A stretch of 64,000 nucleotides of DNA from Clostridia bacterium. GTDB lineage: Bacteria; Bacillota; Clostridia; Oscillospirales; Acutalibacteraceae. A program made the translations under genes and the position numbers. The first letter of the stretch is position 1; every line of letters begins with the position of its first letter. Under the pieces are notes generated by a model. That model was given only the letters and a program-made list of their open reading frames with translations, was not told the origin of the DNA and did no database searches. The stretch lies in assembly GCA_017407995.1 (NCBI GenBank), contig JAFQVM010000005.1:62001-126000 (forward strand), read 5' to 3'. Shown here piece after piece: positions 7,743 to 16,614 of the stretch.

Positions 7743-10037
7743 ATGAAAGATTCTTCTGTTCTTTGGTACAAAAAACCTGCTGAATACTGGGTTCAGGCCC
7801 TGCCTATAGGTAACGGAACCCTCGGCGGAATGATATACGGAGGTGTGGCTCAGGAAAAAATTGCTCTCAACCATGACGAGTTGTGGACCGGTCACCCGAA
7901 AGATACCACACGTCCTGGTGCTGCAGAAGCCTTCAAAAAAGCCCGTGAAATGGCACTCGACGGCAAACTTAAAGAGGCTCAAAATCTTATTGAATCAGAT
8001 TTCCAAAGCACTTGGAGCCAGGCTTATATGCCCCTCGGCGACTTGATTATTGATTTTGATGGCGACAAATACAAAAACTACCGTCGCTCTCTCGACCTCA
8101 ACGAAGCTATTTCGTATGTCGACTACGAGCAGGGTACAAAGAAAATACACCGTGAAATTTTCGCTTCTAATCCCGACAAGGTTATTGCAATGCGCATGAC
8201 TTGCGATAACGGTAAATTCTCGATGAACGTCTCGCTCAAATGCGAGCTGAGAAATACCGTCAGCGCCGACGGAAACATGATTATAATGAGCGGTGAAGCA
8301 CCCTCCGAAAACAATAAAGGAAATGAATCAAGCCAGTGGCACTATCTTGAAAACGACAACGAGCGTGGTATGCTGTTTACCTCCGCTCTTAAAATCGACT
8401 CCGACGGCGAGGTTTCTGCAAACGGTGGTTCTCTCAAAGTATCAAATGCAACTAACGTTACAATATGGTTCTCTGCAGAGACCAGCTTCAACGGTTGGAA
8501 CAAGAATGCTTATACAGACGGCAAACCCCACAGAGAGCCTTGTCTTGAAAGGCTTGCACAAGAGTTATGCTACGAAGATGTAAAGGCAAAACACCTTGAG
8601 GATTACAAATCACTCTACAACCGTGTTGAGCTTGACCTCGGCACCAGCAACAAAGACGATGTTCCCACCAACAAGCGTCTTCGCATCTTCCAGAGAACAA
8701 AGAGAGACCTCGGTCTTTACACACTTCTTTTCAATTTCGGACGCTATCTTGCTATCAGTTCTTCACGTCCCGGCACCCAGCCCTCAACACTTCAGGGAAT
8801 CTGGAACGACAAATACTGTCCGCCGTGGCACTCAAACTATACAGTAAACATCAACACAGAAATGAACTACTGGCCTGTGCTTATGTGCGATATGGTCGAA
8901 GTCAATCTCCCGCTTATCGAGATGCTTAAAGACCTGTCTGTTGCGGGCGAAAAAACAGCTAAAGTTCATTACGGCTTCAACGGATTTACATCGCACCACA
9001 ATGTTGATATCTGGAGACTTTCAACTCCCGTAGGCGGCAGTGCCGTATGGGCTTTCTGGCCGATGTCCTCCGGATGGCTGTGCGAGCACATCTTTGCTCA
9101 CTATGAGTACACAAAGGATATCGACTTCTTAAAGGACACTGCTTACCCGATAATGAAAAAGGCAGCAGAGTTCTACATAGATTATCTCATTGAGGACAAG
9201 AACGGTTATCTCATAGCCGCTCCCTCCACTTCACCCGAAAACGAGTTCCTATACAACGGTGAAGATTGCGCTGTATCACAGACAAGCACAATGACAATGA
9301 GCATAATCAGAGAGCTTTTTGAAAACTGCATCAAAGCTTGCGATATTCTCGACGCAGACAAAGAGTTTGCTGATGTTCTCAAAGGAAAACTTGATAAGAT
9401 GCTCCCGTTCAAAGTCGGCTCAAAAGGTCAGCTTCTTGAATGGTACGACGAATATAAAGAGCCTGAACCGCACCACCGTCACTGCTCAATGCTGTACGGT
9501 CTGCACCCCGCTCACCTGATAACAGTTGAAGATACGCCCGAACTTGCGAATGCTTGCAGACGCTCACTCGAAATCAGAGGCGATGACGGTACAGGCTGGA
9601 GTCTCGGTTGGAAAATCAACTTCTGGGCACGTCTGCGTGACGGAAACCACGCACTTAAGCTCCTTGAGCGTCAGCTCCGTCTGAAGAAATCCGGTAAAGT
9701 CTTATACAACCGTGGCGGCGGAACATATGAAAACCTCTTTGATGCCCATCCGCCTTTCCAGATTGACGGAAACTTCGGCGCTGTAAGCGGTGTTTGCGAG
9801 ATGCTTCTCGACAGTGTTGACGACAAAATATATCTTCTTCCCGCTCTGCCCCGCAAATGGAAAAACGGCCATATAAAAGGTCTGCTTGCAAAGGGCGGCA
9901 TAAAGGTTGACATTGAGTGGGAAAATTGTGCTCTCAAGAGCTATTCTCTTGCCGGCACAGGTACAGCACATGTAATATATAAAGGAAAAGATACTGTTCA
10001 CGAGCTTGACGGCAACAAAATTACCGTCAAAGCATAA
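7743..10037 (+). CDS. GH95 family alpha-L-fucosidase (or alpha-L-galactosidase)
   Basis: A 764-residue glycoside hydrolase. The N-terminal beta domain begins with PAEYWVQALPIGNGTLGGM; the (alpha/alpha)6 barrel carries NINTEMNYWP near residue 369 (the two Asn residues that assist the inverting mechanism in characterised GH95 enzymes), HCSMLYGLHP near 580, and IDGNFGAVSG near 673 holding the catalytic Asp. There is no signal peptide, so it should act in the cytoplasm on imported fucosylated oligosaccharides. It is the first gene of an operon with a ceramidase-like protein and a HAD phosphatase, facing an RpiR-type regulator. Some GH95 members prefer L-galactose, so the exact sugar is uncertain. 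Confidence 0.88.
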   Translation: MKDSSVLWYKKPAEYWVQALPIGNGTLGGMIYGGVAQEKIALNHDELWTGHPKDTTRPGAAEAFKKAREMALDGKLKEAQNLIESDFQSTWSQAYMPLGDLIIDFDGDKYKNYRRSLDLNEAISYVDYEQGTKKIHREIFASNPDKVIAMRMTCDNGKFSMNVSLKCELRNTVSADGNMIIMSGEAPSENNKGNESSQWHYLENDNERGMLFTSALKIDSDGEVSANGGSLKVSNATNVTIWFSAETSFNGWNKNAYTDGKPHREPCLERLAQELCYEDVKAKHLEDYKSLYNRVELDLGTSNKDDVPTNKRLRIFQRTKRDLGLYTLLFNFGRYLAISSSRPGTQPSTLQGIWNDKYCPPWHSNYTVNINTEMNYWPVLMCDMVEVNLPLIEMLKDLSVAGEKTAKVHYGFNGFTSHHNVDIWRLSTPVGGSAVWAFWPMSSGWLCEHIFAHYEYTKDIDFLKDTAYPIMKKAAEFYIDYLIEDKNGYLIAAPSTSPENEFLYNGEDCAVSQTSTMTMSIIRELFENCIKACDILDADKEFADVLKGKLDKMLPFKVGSKGQLLEWYDEYKEPEPHHRHCSMLYGLHPAHLITVEDTPELANACRRSLEIRGDDGTGWSLGWKINFWARLRDGNHALKLLERQLRLKKSGKVLYNRGGGTYENLFDAHPPFQIDGNFGAVSGVCEMLLDSVDDKIYLLPALPRKWKNGHIKGLLAKGGIKVDIEWENCALKSYSLAGTGTAHVIYKGKDTVHELDGNKITVKA

Positions 10038-10060
10038 ATCATTTGCATTGGGGTGACAAA

Positions 10061-11527
10061 ATGAAACCGATGACGTTAGTGAGCAAGGCTGTCAATTCAG
10101 TTTTTACTGCTCAATCAAGACACATAACCGCAAAAAAAGAAGCAAAGCCCCTCAAAAAAGCTGAGTTTGACTGCGCCCCGAGAGCGGTAAGCGACCGCTT
10201 TTCTCTCGGCTTTGCAAAAGCTTCAATTCTGCCGGATGACATAAACAAGAAAAAGTACTATATGGCAGGATACGGAGAAAATAAACCTATACAGGGCGTT
10301 CTTGATGCCCCGCACACACACGCCGTCTGGATAGATGACAACTCGGGTCATGGCGGAATCGTACTTATTTCAATAGACGACGTCGGTATGCTCAGCAACG
10401 ATGTAAACAGAATACGTGCAAGGCTCAGTGAGTTTTGCAAACTCACCGGATGCAGAAGTATAAACATCGTAAGCACCCACAACCACGCAGGTATCGACAC
10501 TATGGGTATCTGGGGCCCTCTGCCTTTGAGCGGAAAAGACTCAAAATATATGGAGCTTGTTTTTTCACAGACAGTCAAGGCTGTAAATGAAGCATACAAC
10601 TCCAGAAAAAAAGGTCAGCTTTACTTAGGAAAAATTGAAGTTCCCGATATGCAGGAGGACATCCGCACCCCGATTGTCTACTCAAAGACTCTCACCAGAT
10701 TGCGTTTCGTACCCGATGACGGCAGCAAGGATACATATATTGTAAACTTTGCTTCCCATTCTGAATCCCTGCAGGGCTGCAACAAACTTGTCAGCGCAGA
10801 CTTCCCCTGCTATTTAAGAGAAAGAATATACGAAAAGACAGGTTGCGAAACTCTGTACTGCGTGGGCGCTATCGGCGGCATGATAAGCATGGATATACCT
10901 AACGAGCAAGAAATCAGAGACAACGGCAGCGACTTCTCCGAGTCAACCAAAGCAATCGGCAGAAAGCTCGGAGATTATGCGCTTGCAGTCGAAAATGAAA
11001 CTCTTCTTAAACCGAGAATCGGCTGTTTAAGACAGGAAGTTTACTTCAAAGCAGAAAACACCATACTTTTACTTGCTACAAAAATAGGTATTCTTGATGC
11101 TACAGACTTCAGATTTCCTGACCGTTCTGGATTTGCACTGAAATCTGAAATAAGCTACATTGAAATCGACTCTTTGAAGATTCTGCTTCTTCCCTGCGAG
11201 ATATTCCCCGAACTTGTCTACGGCGGATACTTAAGCGCTGAAGAATCAGGCACAGGTTTTGGGGCCCAAGTAAATCCCATCCCGCTTCAGGAGATTGTCG
11301 GCGATGACGTTATGATAATAGGCCTTGCAAACGATGAACTTGGTTACGTGCTTCCGCCCAACGATTTTGTACTTCATGCCGAAGCGCCGTATTTTGAAAT
11401 CTGCCGTGACCTTCACGGACGACGTCACTACGAAGAAACCAATTCGTTGGGACCCGAAACCTCCGCAAAAATTGCTCAAACTGTTACAGAAATAATTAAT
11501 ACTGTTAAAAACAGTAAGAATATTTAA
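10061..11527 (+). CDS. neutral/alkaline ceramidase N-domain-like protein
   Basis: A 488-residue protein resembling the catalytic N-terminal domain of neutral ceramidases (PF04734 type). FSLGFAKASILP and YYMAGYGENKPIQGVLDAPH resemble the family opening, and STHNHAGIDTMGIWG near residue 145 matches the zinc-ligand region STHTHSGPG. It lacks a signal peptide and the C-terminal domain, so it is cytoplasmic and unlikely to be a true secreted ceramidase; a hydrolase of an amide or ester linked to sugars is conceivable. The ATG at 10061 is chosen because GGGGTG lies seven bases before it; the alternative TTG at 10043 has none. It is 23 bases after the fucosidase gene, so probably co-transcribed. Confidence 0.65.
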   Translation: MKPMTLVSKAVNSVFTAQSRHITAKKEAKPLKKAEFDCAPRAVSDRFSLGFAKASILPDDINKKKYYMAGYGENKPIQGVLDAPHTHAVWIDDNSGHGGIVLISIDDVGMLSNDVNRIRARLSEFCKLTGCRSINIVSTHNHAGIDTMGIWGPLPLSGKDSKYMELVFSQTVKAVNEAYNSRKKGQLYLGKIEVPDMQEDIRTPIVYSKTLTRLRFVPDDGSKDTYIVNFASHSESLQGCNKLVSADFPCYLRERIYEKTGCETLYCVGAIGGMISMDIPNEQEIRDNGSDFSESTKAIGRKLGDYALAVENETLLKPRIGCLRQEVYFKAENTILLLATKIGILDATDFRFPDRSGFALKSEISYIEIDSLKILLLPCEIFPELVYGGYLSAEESGTGFGAQVNPIPLQEIVGDDVMIIGLANDELGYVLPPNDFVLHAEAPYFEICRDLHGRRHYEETNSLGPETSAKIAQTVTEIINTVKNSKNI

Positions 11528-11540
11528 CGAGGATATTAAG

Positions 11541-12104
11541 ATGACCTTTGACCTCTACGATTTTGACAAAACCGTTTACCCCGTGGACTCAGAAAGCGTG
11601 TTTTATCTTTTCTGTCTTGTACGCAGACCGTGGATAATCATCATGTTGCCGTTTCAGCTTTTTTGCCTTATGTGCTTTTTCCTGCACATAGGCGGTGACA
11701 AAATGAAAGCCCGTTTCTTTTATTTTCTCAGACTGATAGACGGAGAAAAAATGGTTTTAAAGTTTTGGGAGAAAAACGAAAAACATATATATCCGTTTTT
11801 CAAACCCGAAAACAGAGACCTGCCCGCAGTGGTTTGCTCTGCTTCTCCAGAATTTTTGCTCAGACCAATCTGTGAAAAATACGAGGTGCACACCCTCATA
11901 GCCACACGTCTTGACCCAAAAACAGGAAAACTTACAGGGCTTAATTGCAAAGGCAAGGAAAAGGTTATAAGAATAAACGCTACAATGCCGGATGCGAAAT
12001 TCCACAAGGTTTTTTCAGACTCCCTCGAAAGCGACGCACCAATATTTGCCCTTGGCGAGATAAACTACCACGCAAAGAGCGGAAATCTTGAAAGAATTAA
12101 ATAA
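11541..12104 (+). CDS. HAD-superfamily (IB) phosphatase
   Basis: A 187-residue HAD phosphatase with motif I DFDKTVYP at residues 7-14 (nucleophile Asp7 and acid Asp9), motif II as VVCSASP near residue 92 and motif III with KGKEKV. It resembles phosphoserine-phosphatase-like HAD-IB enzymes. A hydrophobic stretch at residues 30-50 may be a cap helix or a membrane contact. The normal motif IV DD pair is not obvious (FSDSLESDAP may serve). Last gene of the fucosidase operon, followed by a terminator. Substrate unknown. Confidence 0.7.
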   Translation: MTFDLYDFDKTVYPVDSESVFYLFCLVRRPWIIIMLPFQLFCLMCFFLHIGGDKMKARFFYFLRLIDGEKMVLKFWEKNEKHIYPFFKPENRDLPAVVCSASPEFLLRPICEKYEVHTLIATRLDPKTGKLTGLNCKGKEKVIRINATMPDAKFHKVFSDSLESDAPIFALGEINYHAKSGNLERIK

Positions 12105-12113
12105 ACAAATCAG

Positions 12114-12142
12114 ACGGATGCCTTTTGCGGGCATCCGTTTTT
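12114..12142 (+). terminator. rho-independent terminator of the fucosidase operon
   Basis: 9-bp stem ACGGATGCC/GGCATCCGT followed by TTTTT. Confidence 0.85.
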
Positions 12143-12146
12143 CGTC

Positions 12147-12174
12147 ACACTGTCCGCATTATTTTCATATGATA
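12147..12174 (+). promoter_or_regulatory. possible sigma-K type promoter of the amidase gene
   Basis: AC (12147-12148), 17 bases, then CATATGATA (12166-12174), which matches the B. subtilis sigma-K consensus AC-N16/17-CATAnnnTA. No sigma-A -35 box stands at the right distance. Short consensus, so chance matches are possible. Confidence 0.35.
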
Positions 12175-12206
12175 ATACCGAACATCATATATGCGGAGGT
12201 AAAACT

Positions 12207-12947
12207 ATGCCCAGAATATTTTTGAGTCCCTCAACCCAGGAGTACAACCCCTACATCATAGGCGGAAACGAAGAACTGTACATGAACCAAATAGCAGATG
12301 CTATGATACCCTACCTTAATGCGAGCGGGATTCAGTACTCACGAAACAATCCGAACTTAAATGTTGCCGCAGCAATAGCTCAGGCCAACAGAGGCCGCTA
12401 TGACCTTTATCTGGCACTTCACTCCAACGCCTCGCCTGCATCTCTTGAAGGTATGCTTCGAGGTCCTGATGTGTACTACTACCCCACCAGCACCCAAGGA
12501 CGCAGAGCTGCTAACATAATCGCCAACGGTCTGCGTGAAATATATCCAGACCCTGAGCTTGTACACACACGCACCTCTACTCAGCTTGCAGAGGTCAGAC
12601 GTCCGAGAGCTCCGGCTGTGCTTGTCGAAATTGCCTATCACGACAACGAGCAGGATGCCAACTGGATTGTTGACAACATCGATGAGATAGCCGAAAACCT
12701 TGCAATTTCAGTCGCAGATTTTCTTGGAGTTGCATTCTATACACCATCATCACTCGGCAGCGGTATAGTCACGGTTTCAAGCGGCAGACTGAATATCCGC
12801 AGTGCACCGTCAACTTCATCAAGGGTAATCGGTTCGCTCGAAAATGGTCGCAGAGTAGAAATCACACAGATACTCGACGGATGGTACGGCATAAGATGGC
12901 AGAACGGCACCGGATATGTATCGTCTGCTTTTGTGCGCAGAGTGTAA
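12207..12947 (+). CDS. N-acetylmuramoyl-L-alanine amidase (Amidase_3 type) with C-terminal SH3 domain, no signal peptide
   Basis: A 246-residue peptidoglycan amidase. Residues 1-175 form the Amidase_3 fold, with GGNEELYMN near 23 (Glu ligand), LALHSNA near 71 (His ligand) and VLVEIAYHDN near 137 (catalytic Glu). Residues 185-246 are a bacterial SH3 domain (LNIRSAPSTSSRVIGSL). The usual first zinc ligand in DPGHGG is replaced by LSPSTQ, an oddity. There is no signal peptide or membrane segment, as in the B. subtilis mother-cell amidase CwlC, and the upstream region has a sigma-K-like promoter; a role in mother-cell lysis is my inference. The ribosome site is GCGGAGG. Confidence 0.78.
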   Translation: MPRIFLSPSTQEYNPYIIGGNEELYMNQIADAMIPYLNASGIQYSRNNPNLNVAAAIAQANRGRYDLYLALHSNASPASLEGMLRGPDVYYYPTSTQGRRAANIIANGLREIYPDPELVHTRTSTQLAEVRRPRAPAVLVEIAYHDNEQDANWIVDNIDEIAENLAISVADFLGVAFYTPSSLGSGIVTVSSGRLNIRSAPSTSSRVIGSLENGRRVEITQILDGWYGIRWQNGTGYVSSAFVRRV

Positions 12948-13035
12948 TTCTTCGATTTATTTCTTCACTTTTTGATTTTATATACTGCACACCTTGTATA
13001 AAAAAGATTTTTTTTGCAGAGTTATAAACTTTTTC

Positions 13036-13064
13036 TTGATTTTAACCTCTGTTTCAAATATACT
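13036..13064 (+). promoter_or_regulatory. sigma-A promoter of xpt
   Basis: TTGATT and TATACT, 17-base spacer, 38 bases before the TTG start. No purine riboswitch is visible between them. Confidence 0.7.
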
Positions 13065-13102
13065 ATAAGTGTATTTATTAAACGAAAGGGACGCTGAAAA
13101 CT

Positions 13103-13672
13103 TTGGAGCTGTTAAAGAAGCGCATTGTTAAAGACGGTAGAGTAATCGGTGACGATATACTCAAGGTTGACATGTTCTTAAATCATCAGATTGATGTTGA
13201 ACTCCTCCAAGAAATCGGCAAGGAGTTCAAACGCCGTTTTTCAGATTCCGAAATCACTAAAATTCTCACAATAGAAGCCTCAGGTATAGGGATTGCGTGC
13301 ATTGCTGCGCAGTATTTCTCTGTACCTGTTGTTTTTGCTAAAAAAGGTACTCACCGCAATGTCGGCAACAACGTCTACTCTGCAGATGTTTATTCTTTTA
13401 CAAAAGATGTAACAACCACCATTACGGTATCAAAGGATTACATACAAAAAGAGGACAAGATTCTCATTATCGACGACTTTCTCGCAAACGGAGCTGCCTG
13501 TGCCGGTCTTATTGAAATTATCAATCAGGCAGAAGCTCAGCTTGAGGGTGTCGGAATTGTTATTGAAAAGGGCTTTCAGCCCGGCCGTCAAGCGCTTGAG
13601 AGCGCTGGCGTGCGTGTTGAGTCATTAGCGGTCATAAAATCAATGGGCGGCGGTACGCTCACCTTTGAATAA
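13103..13672 (+). CDS. xpt: xanthine phosphoribosyltransferase
   Basis: Salvage enzyme converting xanthine and PRPP to XMP. The 189-residue protein aligns closely with B. subtilis Xpt as I remember it: LKVDMFLNHQIDVELLQEIG, TIEASGIGIA, the PRPP loop ILIIDDFLANGAA, and IVIEKGFQPGR. The start is a TTG with GAAAGGGA upstream, giving the family-typical MELLKKRI beginning. It lies 34 bases before the BMP lipoprotein gene, tying base salvage to nucleoside uptake. No guanine/xanthine riboswitch is recognisable upstream, unlike in B. subtilis. Confidence 0.93.
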   Translation: MELLKKRIVKDGRVIGDDILKVDMFLNHQIDVELLQEIGKEFKRRFSDSEITKILTIEASGIGIACIAAQYFSVPVVFAKKGTHRNVGNNVYSADVYSFTKDVTTTITVSKDYIQKEDKILIIDDFLANGAACAGLIEIINQAEAQLEGVGIVIEKGFQPGRQALESAGVRVESLAVIKSMGGGTLTFE

Positions 13673-13706
13673 TGACCGATAATAAAATACAAGGAGGAAA
13701 AAAACA

Positions 13707-14942
13707 TTGAAAAATCTTAAGAAAATCTTTGCTCTTGTTCTTGCTATGTCAATGATTTTCGTTCTCGCTGCTTGCGGCGGTAACGGCGACGACAAAGACG
13801 CAGAGAAAATGAAGGTCGGCTTCATCTTCCTTCACGACGAAAACTCAACATATGACCTTAACTTCATCAACGCTGCTAAGGCTGCTTGTGAAAAGATGGA
13901 TGTTGAGTACATTCCTGTCGTAAACATTCCTGAGTCCAACGAGTGTAAGGAAAAGGCTCTTGACCTTGCAGACCGTGGATGCAGCCTTGTTTTCGCTGAC
14001 TCTTTCGGTCACGAACAGCATATGGCTGAAGCTGCTAAAGAACGTCCTGACGTTCAGTTCTGCCACGCTACAGGTACTACAGCTCACACATCCGAGCTCA
14101 AGAACCTTCACAACGCTTTCGCTTCTATCTATGAGGGTCGTTACCTTGCAGGTGTTGCTGCTGGTATGAAGCTCAACGAAATGATTGAAGCAGGTAAATT
14201 CACTGCTGAAGAAGCTAAAATCGGTTACGTCGGCGCTTTCACATACGCTGAGGTTGTTTCCGGTTACACATCCTTCTTCCTTGGCGCACGTTCAGTTTGC
14301 CCGACTGCTACTATGGAAGTTCAGTTCACAGGCAGCTGGTACGACGAGACCGCTGAGAAGGAAGCTGCTACTACTCTTATCAGCCGTGGATGTAAGCTCA
14401 TCAGCCAGCACGCTGACTCAATGGGCGCTCCCACAGCTTGTGAGGATGCAGGTATCCCCAACGTTTCCTACAACGGAAGCACTGTTAAGGCTTGCCCGAA
14501 CACCTACATCATTTCTTCACGCATTAACTGGCAGCCCTATTTTGAGTACATCATCGGCTGCGTTAAGGACGGTAAGGAAATCGATAAGGATTGGTGCGGC
14601 ACAATCGCTACTGAGTCTGTTCTTTTGACAGACCTCAACGATAAGGCTGCTGCTGCAGGCACCGCTGAGAAGATTGAAGCTGTTAAAGCTGACCTTCAGG
14701 CAGGCAAGATTCATGTTTTCGACACCAGCACATTCACAGTTGACGTTGCTAAGAACCCCAATGCTAAGGTTGATGATGACGGTCACCTCACCAGCTACAT
14801 GGCTGATGTTGATACGGACAAAAACTATACTCCTGACACAGAGGTTGTTAAAGACGGTTACTTCCATGAGTCTGAGTATCGTTCAGCTCCTTACTTTGAC
14901 ATTAAGATTGACGGCATTACACTTCTTAATGAAAAGTTCTAA
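13707..14942 (+). CDS. BMP-family nucleoside-binding lipoprotein of an ABC transporter
   Basis: Substrate-binding lipoprotein of the BMP/Med/NupN family. Signal peptide residues 1-22 end in the lipobox LAAC with Cys23 as the lipid anchor; MKVGFIFLHDENSTYDLNF starts the mature periplasmic-binding fold, and SRGCKLISQHADSMG and VSYNGS are characteristic of BMP proteins. 411 residues. The start is a TTG nine bases after AAGGAGG. Codon choice is strongly biased (GCT, AAC, TTC, GTT), consistent with high expression relative to the permeases. Genes for the ATPase and two permeases follow. The ligand is inferred to be a purine nucleoside from the adjacent xpt. Confidence 0.92.
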   Translation: MKNLKKIFALVLAMSMIFVLAACGGNGDDKDAEKMKVGFIFLHDENSTYDLNFINAAKAACEKMDVEYIPVVNIPESNECKEKALDLADRGCSLVFADSFGHEQHMAEAAKERPDVQFCHATGTTAHTSELKNLHNAFASIYEGRYLAGVAAGMKLNEMIEAGKFTAEEAKIGYVGAFTYAEVVSGYTSFFLGARSVCPTATMEVQFTGSWYDETAEKEAATTLISRGCKLISQHADSMGAPTACEDAGIPNVSYNGSTVKACPNTYIISSRINWQPYFEYIIGCVKDGKEIDKDWCGTIATESVLLTDLNDKAAAAGTAEKIEAVKADLQAGKIHVFDTSTFTVDVAKNPNAKVDDDGHLTSYMADVDTDKNYTPDTEVVKDGYFHESEYRSAPYFDIKIDGITLLNEKF

Positions 14943-14964
14943 TAGAGCTTTATATTAATCCCAA

Positions 14965-15000
14965 GGGCGGGACACTATCTGTCCCGCCCGAAATTGTTTT
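14965..15000 (+). terminator. GC-rich hairpin after the binding-protein gene (partial terminator)
   Basis: A perfect 10-bp stem GGGCGGGACA/TGTCCCGCCC with a 5-base loop, followed by AAATTG and a TTTTT run. Placed between the lipoprotein and ATPase genes, it probably allows partial read-through or protects the upstream message. Confidence 0.6.
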
Positions 15001-15053
15001 TAGTTTTCAAAAATGTGTTTCATTTCTTTGCAATGTATTTTTGAAAACTAAAA
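14998..15053 (+). promoter_or_regulatory. long inverted repeat directly before the ATPase ribosome site
   Basis: TTTTAGTTTTCAAAAAT (14998-15014) and its exact 17-base complement (15037-15053) can form a hairpin ending three bases before the GGAGGAG ribosome site (15057-15063). G-U and A-U pairs could extend the stem inward. Its 5' arm overlaps the T run of the preceding hairpin. Confidence 0.55.
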
Positions 15054-15069
15054 GATGGAGGAGAATAAC

Positions 15070-16614
15070 TTGGGTGCAAACGCTGCAATTGAACTGAAAA
15101 ATATCACAAAAACTTTCGGAAGCGTTGTCGCCAACAAAGATGTCTGTCTGACTGTTAACCGTGGTGAGATTCTGTCTATCCTCGGCGAAAACGGAAGCGG
15201 AAAAACTACCCTGATGAACATGATATCGGGTATCTACTATCCTGACAGCGGACATATCTTTATTGACGGTAAAGAAGTCGTTATACGCTCTCCGAGGGAC
15301 GCTTTTGATTATAAGATAGGCATGATACATCAGCACTTTAAGCTTGTTGATGTGTTTTCTGCTGCTGAAAATATTGTTCTCGGTCTTGATGAAAAGGACA
15401 AGTTCAACATCAAACGCTCTGCTGCTAAAATCAAAGAGATAAGCGAGCAGTACGGCTTTGAAATCGACCCGATGAAGAAAATTTACGAGATGTCTGTTTC
15501 AGAAAAACAGACGGTTGAGATTATCAAAGTACTCTACCGTGGCGCTGACATACTGATTCTCGACGAGCCGACAGCTGTTCTGACTCCTCAAGAGACTCAG
15601 AAGCTGTTCGCAATTCTGAGAAGAATGCGTGATGACGGAAAGGCAATCATAATCATCACTCACAAGCTTCACGAAGTTCTTTCGCTATCTGACCGTGTTG
15701 CAGTACTTCGCAAGGGCGAATATATCGACACTGTCAACACCGCTGAAACAAACGAAGCAGAGCTTACTGAGATGATGGTCGGCAAAAAGATTTCGTTGAA
15801 CATTGAGCGTGGTGAACCCAAAGACCCGACTGACCGTTTGGTGGTAAAAAACATCAACTGCGTCAGCCGTGAGGGTGTAAAGCTTCTTGACGATGTATCT
15901 TTCACCGCACGTTCGGGCGAAATCCTCGGCATTGCAGGTATCGCAGGCAGCGGACAGCGTGAGTTGCTTGAAGCTATTGCCGGTCTGCAGCACTTAGAAA
16001 ACGGCGAGATTCTTTATAACAATCCTAAAACAGGTACTCACGACAACCTTCGTGACAAAACCCCAATGCAGATAAGAGACCTCGGTGTCCGCCTGTCTTT
16101 CGTCCCTGAGGACAGACTCGGAATGGGACTTGTCGGCAACATGGACATTGTTGACAACATGATGCTTCGCAGCTACAGAAAAGGCCATTCAATGTTCCTT
16201 GAACGCAAATCTCCAAAGAGCCTTGCTGAAAAAATTATTGAGCAACTGGAAGTCGTTACTCCGAGTGCCAGCACTCCTGTACGCCGCCTTTCCGGCGGTA
16301 ACGTTCAGAAAGTTCTGGTAGGACGTGAAATTGCAGCCTCCCCTACCGTTCTTATGGCAGCCTATCCTGTACGTGGCCTGGACATCAACTCGTCCTACAC
16401 CATCTACAACCTGCTCAATGAACAGAAAGAAAAAGGAGTTGCGGTTATATTTGTCGGCGAAGATTTGGATGTTCTTATCGAACTTTGCGACAGAATCATG
16501 GTCATCGGCTCCGGCCGCATAACCGGAATTGTTGACGGACGTTCTACCACAAAAGAAGAAATCGGTCTGCTTATGACAAAAACTCAAAGGGAAGAGAATG
16601 GGGGTGCGCTTTAA
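15070..16614 (+). CDS. nucleoside ABC transporter ATP-binding protein (NupO type)
   Basis: A 514-residue cytoplasmic ATPase with two fused nucleotide-binding domains, as in NupO/sugar-type importers. Domain 1 has Walker A GENGSGKTT near residue 39 and Walker B ILILDEPTAVLTP; domain 2 has GIAGSGQRE near residue 302 and the signature LSGGNVQK, while its Walker B (VLMAAYPVRGLDINS) lacks the catalytic Glu, as is usual for this family. The start is the TTG at 15070, six bases after GGAGGAG; the ATG at 15055 would put the ribosome site inside the gene. The stop overlaps the next ATG by one base. Confidence 0.92.
   Translation: MGANAAIELKNITKTFGSVVANKDVCLTVNRGEILSILGENGSGKTTLMNMISGIYYPDSGHIFIDGKEVVIRSPRDAFDYKIGMIHQHFKLVDVFSAAENIVLGLDEKDKFNIKRSAAKIKEISEQYGFEIDPMKKIYEMSVSEKQTVEIIKVLYRGADILILDEPTAVLTPQETQKLFAILRRMRDDGKAIIIITHKLHEVLSLSDRVAVLRKGEYIDTVNTAETNEAELTEMMVGKKISLNIERGEPKDPTDRLVVKNINCVSREGVKLLDDVSFTARSGEILGIAGIAGSGQRELLEAIAGLQHLENGEILYNNPKTGTHDNLRDKTPMQIRDLGVRLSFVPEDRLGMGLVGNMDIVDNMMLRSYRKGHSMFLERKSPKSLAEKIIEQLEVVTPSASTPVRRLSGGNVQKVLVGREIAASPTVLMAAYPVRGLDINSSYTIYNLLNEQKEKGVAVIFVGEDLDVLIELCDRIMVIGSGRITGIVDGRSTTKEEIGLLMTKTQREENGGAL

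Noticed and set aside
12948..13102. Purine riboswitch ahead of xpt
   Set aside because: No P1-P2-P3 arrangement with the conserved purine-aptamer core is visible; only a sigma-A promoter with a short leader.
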